This document shows positions 54,450 to 63,154 of a DNA stretch of 64,000 nucleotides, piece by piece. Origin of the DNA: JBGPLJ01 sp963826145 (GTDB lineage: Bacteria > Pseudomonadota > Gammaproteobacteria > Steroidobacterales > Steroidobacteraceae); contig CAWGVW010000002.1 of assembly GCA_963826145.1 (NCBI GenBank), forward strand, positions 62,001-126,000. Direction: 5' to 3'. The notes under the pieces are model-generated. The model ran no database searches. It worked only from the letters and a program-made list of their open reading frames with translations, and had not been told where the DNA came from. The position numbers were made by a program, and so were the translations under genes. Numbering within the stretch: the stretch's first letter is position 1; the number at the start of each line of letters is the position of its first letter.

Positions 54450-55570
54450 TCATCCGAGCACGCTCGTCAGGACGCGAATCCAGTTCCCGCCCATGATCTT
54501 CTCGATCGCCGGATCGCTGAATCCGTCGCGGTCGAGCGCCTCGTGAATGCAGCTGCATGCGATCGATGTTGTTGAGCTCCGGAATGACGACATGTTTCGG
54601 AAGCTGCTCGAATCCCGGCATGCCGCGAGCCTTGAGGGGCTTCCACCAGTCGTAGTAGCTCTTCACGCCCTCGGCGTTGTCATTGTGCAGGGCCTTCAAG
54701 CGCAGGATCGCCGCCGATCGTAAAATCATCGGCGACGCCTACGCTGTCGATGCCGCCGACCTTGATCACGTGGCGGATCTGGGCGAGATAGTGATCGACC
54801 GTCGGCACGTCGTCGGTCGTGAGCCAGAAACTCATCATGAAAATGCCCATCACGCCCCCGCGATCAGCGATCGCGCGAATGACGTGCATCGGATGCACAG
54901 CGCGGGTGATCCACGATGGCGCGGCATGCGCCGTGCGACAGCAGGAACGGCTTACGCGTGTATTTCGCCACATCGAGCGCAGTCGGTTCCGAGGCGTGCG
55001 AGACGTCGGCGAGGATTCCCAGGCGGTTCATCTCGGCGATTCCCTCGATGCCGAGCGGCGTGAGGCCACTCGGAACGAGTTCGATGCTGCCACCACCAAA
55101 GAGATTGTTCTGGTGATGCGTGATCTGCAACGCGCGTAGCCTCTTGCGGTGGAAGTACTCGAGCCGCGAGAGATCCGTGCCGATCGGCTCGCAGGATTGA
55201 AACTGCAGGAAGATGCCGGTGCCCGTGCGCCGGCCGATCTCGCTGCCACGCGTCGCGACGTACGCATTGGTCAGCGTCGACTTCAATTCGTGCAACGGCC
55301 GCGGTGAGCGATTTGTCGCAGGCTTCGAAGCTGCGCAGGTAGCGAATGGTCCCGTCGGGATCCTTGACTTCCTCGACTTCCGCGACGTCGCAAAGGAAGG
55401 CGTCGAGCTTCGATGCGGCGATTTCCTCCGGCGTATCGGGGAGCGAGCTCAGCAGGCCGTCGACGTAAAGAGTCCGGCGGCGTGCAGCCACGCTGGCCGG
55501 CACACGCCGCCAGGAAAGCGCTCGCGCCGGCAACGAGGGCCTGCCGCCGTGTCCAGCCAGGCGCTGACAT
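54450..55570 (-). pseudogene. M19 membrane dipeptidase, five frame breaks
   Basis: From ATG 55570 a Tat-type lipoprotein signal is read (TRRQALVAGASAFLAAC). The M19 dipeptidase sequence then continues through frame changes near 55470, 55288, 54885, 54695 and 54551: TLYVDGLLSSLPDTPEEI; AYVATRGSEIGRRTGTGIFLQ and LQITHHQNNLFGGG with LADVSHASEPTALDV; VIRAIADRGGVMGIFMMSF; HNDNAEGVKSYYDWW; and finally AIEKIMGGNWIRVLTSVLG before the stop at 54450. M19 enzymes cleave dipeptides, often with a D-residue at the C-terminus, using two zinc ions. It follows the TonB receptor by 21 bases. Confidence 0.82.
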
Positions 55571-55591
55571 GGGCTGGCCTACCGGTTCGAG

Positions 55592-57894
55592 CTAGAACTT
55601 CATCGCGGCGCGTGACGCCGATCGTCCGTGGCCGGATCGTAGTGCGAGCTGCACCCTGACCGTCGAATCCCGGCGCGAAGGCGCCGAAGCCTTCGCCGAT
55701 GATGACCCGGTCATCGAACAGGTTCGTGGCGAACAACGTGAATTCGTACTTCTCCGTGGTCACGCCGAACCGCATCGAGACGACGTCGTAGCTGTCGCGC
55801 TCGAGATTCGGCTGATCGCCGCCGTTATCGAGGAAGCGATTGGAACTCGCCGATGTGCTGCCATTCCGCGCGACCGTATCCGCCCCAGCCATTCGTGAAG
55901 TGGAAGTCGTACTGCGCGTCGACGTTCAGCGAGAATTCCGGCACGCCGCTCAGCGGCGTGCCCTTGACGATGTTGAGCGGCGGCATGTCCTCGGTGATTT
56001 CAGCATCGGTGTAGGCACCCGAGAGGTCGAGCGTCAGACTCTCGAGCGCTCGCCACGAAACCTCCGCCTCGACGCCGCGCACACGGGCTTTACCGAAGTT
56101 CGCGATGGGCGAGCTGCCGCAGCTCTCGCCTACATCGATCGACTGCTGAATGTCCGACCAGTCAATCTGATAGACGGCGCCCTGAAATCGCATGCGATGG
56201 TTGCTCGTGATGAATTTCGCGCCGAGTTCGTAGCTCCAGAGGTTGTCCGACTCGTAGGTCTCGGGGGGAGCCGAAAGGCCGAACTCGGCGAGCGCGTCGA
56301 GGCAGGACTGCACCAGGAGCAGCGTCGGATTCGGACCGCCTTCGCGAAAACCCTTGGCGGCCGTTGCGTAAATCATCTGGTCCTTGTTGAACGTATAGGT
56401 CGCCGCAAGCTTCGGCGTGAACGGGGTCTCTTCGCTCTTCGGCAGGTCGACGACGGTCGAGCCGCCGCCGAGGAGCGGCGCAAAAGTCTCCACCTGGAGA
56501 ACGTCCTGGGTCAGCTTGGAGTAGCGCGCGCCCGCCGTCAGCTCGAATGCGTCGGTAAAGTTGTAGGAAACCTCGCCGAAGCCCGCAAGCTCCGTGCCTT
56601 TGAAATCCTGTTCCAGCGTCTCGATTGCGCCCGGGGCGACATCGAGGAAAAGATCCCCGGGCAAGCCGAGAACGGTGTCGATGTTGCTCGGGATGACCTG
56701 ATCCATCGTCTGCTCGGTATCACGCCAGTAGGCGCCGACGAGCCAGTTGAAACGGCCCTCGTCTTTCGAAGCGAGGCGCACTTCCTGGATGAATGCGTCG
56801 AAGTGCCGCGTCCGGATGGACGGCACCTGCAGATCACTTCCCGGCAGGCCGAACAGTCCCTGTATGAAGTAACTCAGGTCATTGACCAGATCGGTGTGCT
56901 GGCGCTGGAGCGAGGTCGAGGAAGTCAGGTCCGCGAATCCAAGATTGGCCGTGATGAGCAGGCTCGGCAACGTGATGCGGTCGCGCAAGCCCAGGTCGAC
57001 GCGCTCGGTTTTCTGCAGCTCGCCGAGCGGGATCAGCGGCTCGCCCATGCCACGCAGGCTGTGAAAGAACGAGAGATCGTTGGCATCGTTGTCCTGGTAG
57101 AGGACCGAGGCGATGGCTTCGACGCTCTCGCCAAAGCGCATGCCGAATGCGAGCTGGCCGCCGGCGAGGTCCGCGGAATTCGCGTCCTTGTCGGTGACCT
57201 CGCCGGTATCTTCATCGACGACGTCGATGTACCCGCCGTCGTGGCGGTAGTAGCCGGACGCGCGGAACGCGAAATTTTCCGAGATCGGACCGCCCACCGC
57301 GCCCTGCCCTTCGTAATTCGGGCTGCCTTCGCTGGTCGTCGATGTCTCGAGCCGCAGGCGGCCGCTGAAGGCGTCGTAGGCCGGTTTCGGCGTGACGTAG
57401 CGGATCGCGCCACCCATCGAGCTCGAGCCAAAGAGGGTTCCTTGCGGACCGCGCAGCACCTCGACCCGCTCGATGTCGAACAGCTTCAGGTCGGGCGAAT
57501 TGGCGCCGATCGTGATGGGCGCGTCATTGACGTAAACAGCGACGGTGGCGGCAGTCAGAGGCGAGGGCCCGATGCCGCGCAGGGTATAGACCTTGGGTTC
57601 GTTCTCGCTCGCCGGCACGATTGCGAGGCCCGGGACGGAGCGCGCGAGCTCCTCCATATCCTTCACGCCCTTCTGTTCGATTTGCTCCTGGCTCACCGCC
57701 GTGATCGACGTGGGGACTGCGAGAATCGATTCCTGCCGCTTGCTCGCAGTGACGATGATCTCGCCCAGCGTGCCAGCGTCTGCGGGCGTCTCCACGGCCT
57801 GCACCCCGGTGGGGACAGCAGCGGCCAATATCAGAGTCCCGAAGGTCGACAGCAACGCGATTCTGCAGGACCGATCGCACATGGAATGACTCAT
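55592..57894 (-). CDS. TonB-dependent receptor, frame breaks near C-terminus
   Basis: The main frame (57894-55825, 689 residues) encodes a signal peptide (to about residue 33), a TonB-box-like GEIIVTASKR, the plug domain (VYTLRGIGPSPLTAATVAVYVND, VEVLRGPQGTLFGSSSMGGAIRYVT) and most of the 22-strand barrel. A break near 55850 puts the last strands (SNRFLDNGGDQPNLERDSYDV ... EFTLFATNLFDDRVI ... RPRTIGVT) in another frame. A second break near 55608 leads to the terminal MKF and stop at 55592, the aromatic end expected of an outer-membrane barrel. It probably takes up the peptide or conjugate that the cluster degrades. Substrate not predictable from sequence. Confidence 0.87.
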
Positions 57895-57985
57895 TGTTGT
57901 ACCCCTAATGCCTGTTGCGCCCTGGAATCAGAATAGGACGCTCGCATGACTGGAATCGGCGAATGCGGAAGAGCGCGTAGCGGAT

Positions 57986-59488
57986 TCAAGTAATGTTGGC
58001 AGGCGCGCTGGCGAAATCCGATTTCGCCGCGGCGCCGCTCAACTTCGAATGCTTGCGCCCGTAGAGGAAGTAGATCGCGAGGCCGAGCGCCAGCCAGTAG
58101 CCGAGCCGGATCCAGGTGCTCAAGGGAAGGCTGACCATGAGATACGCGCAGCTCAAGATTCCACCGAGCGGAATCCAGGGAAAGAACGGAGTCCGAAACG
58201 GGCGCGGCCGATCCGGATCGCGGCGCCTCAAGATCCAGACGCCGGCACATACGACAGAGAAAGCGAGGAGCGTCCCAAGCGAAATCAGCTCGCCCAGGAG
58301 CCCGATCGGGAGCACGCCGGCCAACGTTGCCGCCACGACACCGACAACGATCGTGCACAGCCAGGGCGTGCAGAAGCGCGGATGGAGCCAGGAAAACAGC
58401 TTCGGCAGCAAGCCGTCCTCGGACATCGCGAAGAAGATCCGCGACTGACCGTAGAGTCCCATGAGGGCACAAGACGCCAGTCCGACAATGGCGCCGACGC
58501 TAACCACCAGCTTGAGCCATGAGAGCGCCGGTCCCGCCGTTTCAATTGCGATGTATATCGGGTGCGGCACGTTCAGCAATTTGAAGGGTGCAAGGCCGGT
58601 CATCACCAGCGCCATCAGGATATAGAGCACCGTGCAGACCAGCAGCGACCCCACGATGGCAAAGGGCGCATCGCGCTGAGGGTTGCGCGCTTCCTGGACG
58701 CTCGAAGCGACAATGTCGAAGCCGAGGTAGGCGTAGAAGACGACTCCCGCGCCACGCATGATTCCGCTCCAGCCGTATTGACCGACCGTCCCGGTGTTCT
58801 CGGGAATCAGCGGAATCCAGTTGTGCGGATTGACATACAGACTGCCGACAGCGATGACCAGAACGACCACGCCGACTTTGAGCAGCACCATGACGTTGCT
58901 GATGAGCGCGGATTCGCGGATACCGCACAGGAGGAGCGAGGAAAGCGCGATGATGACGAGCGTTGCCGGTGCGTTGAAATACGCCCCTGAGGCAACGAGC
59001 TGGCCGGTTGCTGCTGCAATCAGCGGCGGATGAGTCCACGCATCCGGGATCACCACGCCGTAACCACCCAGGAACGCCGTGAAGTAGCTCGACCAGCCGA
59101 TGGCGATTACGGATGCGGAGAAGAGATACTCGAGCACGAGCATCCAGCCGACAATCCACGCCATGAGCTCGCCGAGTGTCGCGTACGCATAGTTGTACGC
59201 ACCGCCCGAGCGCGGAAGAATCGAAGCGAACTCCGCGTAGCAAAGGGCCGCGCACAAACAGGCCGAAGCGGCAAGCACGAGCGAGATGACGATACCCGGA
59301 CCCGCGTACTGTGCCGCCGCGGTTCCCGTCAGTACGAAAATGCCGGCCCCGATGATCGACGCGATGCCGATCAGCATCAGGCTCCCGCGCCCAAGCTGCT
59401 GCCGCAGATGCGGTTCACCGGGCTTTGCGGCTTCGGCGATCTGCACGTCGATGGCTTTGCGCGATGCGATTCCCAACAGGATCTCCAT
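57986..59488 (-). CDS. APC-family amino acid permease
   Basis: 500 residues with twelve or more transmembrane helices. The first helix motif IGIASIIGAGIFVLTGTAAAQYAGPG is the APC/CAT signature, and the later helices include GFDIVASSVQEARNPQRDAPFAIVG. It resembles cationic or general amino acid carriers of the APC superfamily. The start ATG at 59488 is chosen over a longer frame whose extra 86 residues are unrelated to carriers. It lies between the TonB receptor (91 bases downstream) and the PLP lyase genes, and likely imports the free amino acids released in the periplasm. Confidence 0.92.
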   Translation of the reverse strand: MEILLGIASRKAIDVQIAEAAKPGEPHLRQQLGRGSLMLIGIASIIGAGIFVLTGTAAAQYAGPGIVISLVLAASACLCAALCYAEFASILPRSGGAYNYAYATLGELMAWIVGWMLVLEYLFSASVIAIGWSSYFTAFLGGYGVVIPDAWTHPPLIAAATGQLVASGAYFNAPATLVIIALSSLLLCGIRESALISNVMVLLKVGVVVLVIAVGSLYVNPHNWIPLIPENTGTVGQYGWSGIMRGAGVVFYAYLGFDIVASSVQEARNPQRDAPFAIVGSLLVCTVLYILMALVMTGLAPFKLLNVPHPIYIAIETAGPALSWLKLVVSVGAIVGLASCALMGLYGQSRIFFAMSEDGLLPKLFSWLHPRFCTPWLCTIVVGVVAATLAGVLPIGLLGELISLGTLLAFSVVCAGVWILRRRDPDRPRPFRTPFFPWIPLGGILSCAYLMVSLPLSTWIRLGYWLALGLAIYFLYGRKHSKLSGAAAKSDFASAPANIT

Positions 59489-59621
59489 GGAGAACCACGG
59501 TCCACGATGACAGCTCCCGGCGCGGGAATTCGCCGAATGTCCATCACGGCGTACAGAAACGACGTGCATGGAGCGATTTCGTGCGGAAATTGATCGGGTG
59601 CGGCGTGCTGGCGCTTGCGGG

Positions 59622-60758
59622 CTACCAGCCCGCACAACGACGCCAGCGCGCCGCGAGAGTTCCGTTCGGCGACACGACCTGGTATTCGCCGAATGCCGCC
59701 GCGGTCGCACAGGCGTGATTGGGGAGGATTCGCAGGCGCCGGCCAATTGGAAAATCCGCGAAATTCAGCCCATCGCCTGTCAATGAACCCACCAGGCCGT
59801 GTTCCTGGTTCATCTCGAGGACGCCGATGCCTGGCAGGACGCTGCCCGCGATGTCCGCTATCAGCCCGTAGCCCGCAAAAATGCGCTGGCTCGCGCGCCC
59901 ATGGTCCGCGGACATGGCCATCCAGCCGGCGTCAACGATCACGCGGTGGCGGCTTGCCTGGTGGCCGATCACGGTCGTGAGCACGGTGAGCGCGACATCG
60001 TCGGTCGTGCACATTCCCAGTCCCACCATCGTGAGATCGTTGAAATAGGCCACGCCGACGCGCGCTTCCGTCACGCCGCGGAGACTTTCCGCACAAAGAA
60101 TCGTGGGTGTGGAACCTACGCTGACCTCGGCACAGCGTATCCCCGCCGCGCGAATTCTTTCGGCGGCCCGCACCGCACCGCTCCGTTCGATCTCGGCCAT
60201 TTGCACGATCTCGGACCGTGCCTTGCAGTCATAGGACGCCCCCGCGTGCGTCATCACACCGGCGAATTCCACGCCCGGCGCCTGCACCAATTTTTGCGCG
60301 ATCGCAATGAGCTGGACACTGTCCGGGTGCACGCCCGCCCGATGTCCATCGGTATCGATCTCGATGAGCACAGGCAATCGCTGCTCGGAGCTTGCCGCCC
60401 AGGCCGCGACGGACCCTGCCACCTCCAGGTCATCGAGCACTATCGCGATGCGAACACCGCGACTGTGTAGCTCGCCGACATCCGCAAGCTTCTCGCCACT
60501 GATGCCGACGGCGTACAGGACGTCGAGCACTCCATTCGCCGCGAGGTATTCCGCCTCCCGAAGGGTCGAGACCGCAGCCTTTCTCGATGTGCGAAAGGTT
60601 CGCGCGGCAACCTCGATACTTTTGGCGGTCTTGAAGTGCGGTCGGAGCGAGACGCCCGGGTGCCGTTCGATTGCCGCGTGCACGCGCGCGATGTTCGCCG
60701 AGAGCTTCGCCTCCTCGAGAACGAGGGCCGGCGTTCTGATGGACGTCAGGGTTTCCAA
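59622..60758 (-). CDS. DSD1/D-threonine aldolase-family PLP enzyme
   Basis: 378 residues, fold-type III (alanine racemase-like N-terminal barrel). The PLP lysine is probably Lys43 in LRPHFKTAKS, and the C-terminal DSD1 domain carries the zinc-binding pattern NHACATAAAFGEYQVV (His and Cys). Enzymes of this family are D-threonine aldolase, D-serine dehydratase (eukaryotic DSD1 type) and D-threo-3-hydroxyaspartate dehydratase, all acting on D-beta-hydroxy amino acids. The start overlaps the D-cysteine desulfhydrase end by 13 bases. The D-specificity supports a D-amino-acid catabolic role for the cluster. The precise substrate is open. Confidence 0.87.
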   Translation of the reverse strand: METLTSIRTPALVLEEAKLSANIARVHAAIERHPGVSLRPHFKTAKSIEVAARTFRTSRKAAVSTLREAEYLAANGVLDVLYAVGISGEKLADVGELHSRGVRIAIVLDDLEVAGSVAAWAASSEQRLPVLIEIDTDGHRAGVHPDSVQLIAIAQKLVQAPGVEFAGVMTHAGASYDCKARSEIVQMAEIERSGAVRAAERIRAAGIRCAEVSVGSTPTILCAESLRGVTEARVGVAYFNDLTMVGLGMCTTDDVALTVLTTVIGHQASRHRVIVDAGWMAMSADHGRASQRIFAGYGLIADIAGSVLPGIGVLEMNQEHGLVGSLTGDGLNFADFPIGRRLRILPNHACATAAAFGEYQVVSPNGTLAARWRRCAGW

Positions 60759-61753
60759 AAGGCTTCGGTGTAGGCGAACATCGCGGGGCTGCCGCCAGTG
60801 TGCAGGAATACGACGTCGCGCGCATCGGCCAGTTTCTTCCCGCCGATGAGATCGATGAGCCCCGCCATCGCTTTGCCGGTATAGACCGGATCGAGAATCA
60901 GCCCTTCCTGGCTGGCCGCCGCGCGCACAGCCGCGATCGTGTGCCGCGAAGGTATCGCGTAGCCACCGCCCACGTAGTCGTCCAGAACTTCGATATCGTC
61001 GTCCTCGATCAGATTCGGATCGACGCCGAGGAGTGCTGTCAGCTCATCGATCACCGTACGAACCTTCCTGCATTTCGCCGTGGATGTTTCGCTGACCGCG
61101 ATGCCGACAACAGGAATGGAACTGCCATTCAATCTTAAGCCCGTGAGCAGGCCCGCGTGAGTCCCCGCACTGCCAGTCGCAACGATCATGTGGCTCGGCT
61201 CGATGCCATCGGCTTCGCATTGGTCGAGAATTTCCGCCGCGCACGCGACATAGCCGAGGCTGCCGACCGCATCGGAACAACCGATCGGAATGACACACAC
61301 GCGCCGCCCCTGGGAACGCGCCAACACTGCAAGCCTGCTCACTTCCTCCGCCAGCGCTCCGTCGGCATCGCTCGCAACGAACACCTTTGCACCCAGAATC
61401 TCGTCGAGCAGGACATTGCCGTTCAGAAGATATTCCGGCGGGTAGTTCTTCAGGGGATTGGCGATCACACACTGGCAGTCGATCTGCAGCCGCGCTGCGG
61501 CCGCGGCCACCTGGCGCACGCTGTTCGACTGGGTACCTCCGCTTGTAATGATGAGATCCACGCCAGCGCGCAACGCTGCGCCCATGGCGAATTCGAGCTT
61601 GCGCGTCTTGTTGCCGCCAAGCGCAAGCCCGGTGCAGTCGTCTCGCTTGACGAAGAGGCGCGGCCCAGCGAGCCTCATCGAGAGATTGGGCATCGATTCG
61701 AGCGCGGTCGGCAGGTGACCGAGGCGTGTGCGGGGAAAATGGGAAAGATCCAT
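60746..61753 (-). CDS. dcyD: D-cysteine desulfhydrase/ACC deaminase-family enzyme
   Basis: 335 residues. The PLP lysine motif GGNKTRKLEF (Lys49) and TSGGTQSNSVRQVAAAAARL mark the D-cysteine desulfhydrase/ACC deaminase family; the length and the sequence RLAGPRLFVKRDD fit DcyD-type enzymes. They convert D-cysteine to pyruvate, sulfide and ammonia, and some act on beta-chloro-D-alanine or D-serine. It lies 21 bases after dpaL, so both are co-expressed; in enteric bacteria and others dcyD and dpaL-type genes also appear among D-amino-acid or cysteine catabolism genes. Substrate is likely but unproven. Confidence 0.88.
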   Translation of the reverse strand: MDLSHFPRTRLGHLPTALESMPNLSMRLAGPRLFVKRDDCTGLALGGNKTRKLEFAMGAALRAGVDLIITSGGTQSNSVRQVAAAAARLQIDCQCVIANPLKNYPPEYLLNGNVLLDEILGAKVFVASDADGALAEEVSRLAVLARSQGRRVCVIPIGCSDAVGSLGYVACAAEILDQCEADGIEPSHMIVATGSAGTHAGLLTGLRLNGSSIPVVGIAVSETSTAKCRKVRTVIDELTALLGVDPNLIEDDDIEVLDDYVGGGYAIPSRHTIAAVRAAASQEGLILDPVYTGKAMAGLIDLIGGKKLADARDVVFLHTGGSPAMFAYTEAFWKP

Positions 61754-61774
61754 GGCCTGTCCTCGCGAGGATCG

Positions 61775-62950
61775 TCAGACGCGCACGGCTTGCCGGCCTT
61801 TCGCAATGAGTGACTCCAGCGCCGCCAGGTCGGGGAGTCGCTCGCTGCAGATGGCGAGCACGACAGAACGCTCGTTGAGACCGATGCGGGCCCGCGCTTC
61901 AACCGACGCCGCGACCGCGATCAATCCGCCGAGACCGGCAGCGCCGCTCGGGGTGGTTGCGCGACCGAATGTTGCCGGTTCGAGCGCAAAGGCGCTTACC
62001 CCTTCGGCAGCACTCGAATCTTCGATCGTGACAAAGAACTCCGCCGCCGACTCAAGGATCGTCCAGGCCATGCGTGATGGGCGCCCACAAGACAGCATGC
62101 CCATTGTCGTCGCGAGATCGCCGGACGCCCTGCGAATTTCGCCATACCTGGCGGTCTGGAAAAGACAATCCGCGCTACGCGGCTCGACGATGACAAAGGC
62201 GGGACGGTTCCCGCCGAGCCGCTGCCAGAAGCCCCCGGCAAATGCCGCCGCGAGCCCGCCTACTCCCCCTTGAATGAAGACATGCGTGACGCCATGGCGA
62301 CCCTCGAGGTGCCCGCGATCGGCCAGCTGTTCGACGCACTCATTCACCATCACGCCGTAGCCTGCGAGCACGTCGCGCGTGACGGCGTCGAACGGCGCCT
62401 CGGTGGTATCGGATACAACAGTCCAGCCCTTCTCGGCCGCGACTCGAGCCGCATGCGCGACTGCGACATCGTAATTGCCGTTCACGCGAATGACCTCCGC
62501 GCCAAGAAGATGCATGGCCTCCTCGTACTGTCGCTGCACGTGCTGTGGCAGGAAGCAGACCGATCGGCTGCCCGTCAGCCATGCGCCAGCAGCCACGGAA
62601 ATGCCATGATTTCCGTCGGTTGCCGTCGCGAATATTTGCGATGCCGGCGCACTCCCCGGCGCGTGAGCGCAGCGGGGCGAGTTCGGTGAGCGCAGCATCA
62701 CGGCATAGGCGCCACCGAGCGCTTTGAAACTCGAGAGTCCAAGCCTCGCCGTCTCGTCCTTCACAAGGACGCGGGAGATGCCAAGGCGCGAGGCCAGCAG
62801 GTCAAAATCGCGCAGCGGTGTTTCCCGGTGCAGCGGACAATTGCGAAGGATCACTTCGGCCTGCGCCGAATGCTCGCGGCTTACAACCTGACGGTGCTCC
62901 TCCTTGTATATGGAGTGCCGGTCAGCCTTGCCATTGCGAACGATCTGCAT
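61775..62950 (-). CDS. dpaL: diaminopropionate ammonia-lyase
   Basis: 391 residues. The PLP site LGLSSFKALGGAYAV (Lys76), the ATDGNHGISVAAGAWLTG block and the C-terminal TTPSGAAGLGGL are those of diaminopropionate ammonia-lyase (E. coli YgeX/DpaL), which converts both D- and L-2,3-diaminopropionate to pyruvate and ammonia and also acts on D-serine. It is the first gene of the long minus-strand cluster; its promoter must lie in the 204-base gap before the divergent DUF885 gene. Confidence 0.9.
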   Translation of the reverse strand: MQIVRNGKADRHSIYKEEHRQVVSREHSAQAEVILRNCPLHRETPLRDFDLLASRLGISRVLVKDETARLGLSSFKALGGAYAVMLRSPNSPRCAHAPGSAPASQIFATATDGNHGISVAAGAWLTGSRSVCFLPQHVQRQYEEAMHLLGAEVIRVNGNYDVAVAHAARVAAEKGWTVVSDTTEAPFDAVTRDVLAGYGVMVNECVEQLADRGHLEGRHGVTHVFIQGGVGGLAAAFAGGFWQRLGGNRPAFVIVEPRSADCLFQTARYGEIRRASGDLATTMGMLSCGRPSRMAWTILESAAEFFVTIEDSSAAEGVSAFALEPATFGRATTPSGAAGLGGLIAVAASVEARARIGLNERSVVLAICSERLPDLAALESLIAKGRQAVRV

Positions 62951-63051
62951 GGCCTATGATTGCCCGCCGATCCCAAGTTTTTTTGCCGAAAAGCCCGGCT
63001 TGCGTAGCTGATCGCGGAGCAATGCACGGAGTCGGTGAAGAATCTGGACGC

Positions 63052-63105
63052 GCTAGCGCTAGCTGCTGACCTCGACTTTGGGCGGCCACCGGTTGAACCG
63101 GCCCT
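63052..63105. promoter_or_regulatory. palindromes in the dpaL/DUF885 divergent promoter region
   Basis: The 204-base intergenic region between the divergent genes holds two notable symmetric sequences: GCTAGCGCTAGC, a perfect 12-base palindrome (63052-63063), and CCGGTTGAACCGG, an inverted repeat of two 6-base arms around one G (63089-63101). Either may be an operator for divergent control, or the second a terminator-like stem. No binding protein can be named. Confidence 0.35.
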
Positions 63106-63154
63106 CCGGTGCCGCTAGGCTCCCGCCAACTCCAAGAAGACAAAGGGATCCCCC

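Noticed and set aside
55840..57936. Long plus-strand frame of 698 codons opposite the TonB receptor
   Set aside because: Arg/Val/Glu-rich mirror sequence with no family features; the minus-strand receptor has clear plug and barrel motifs.
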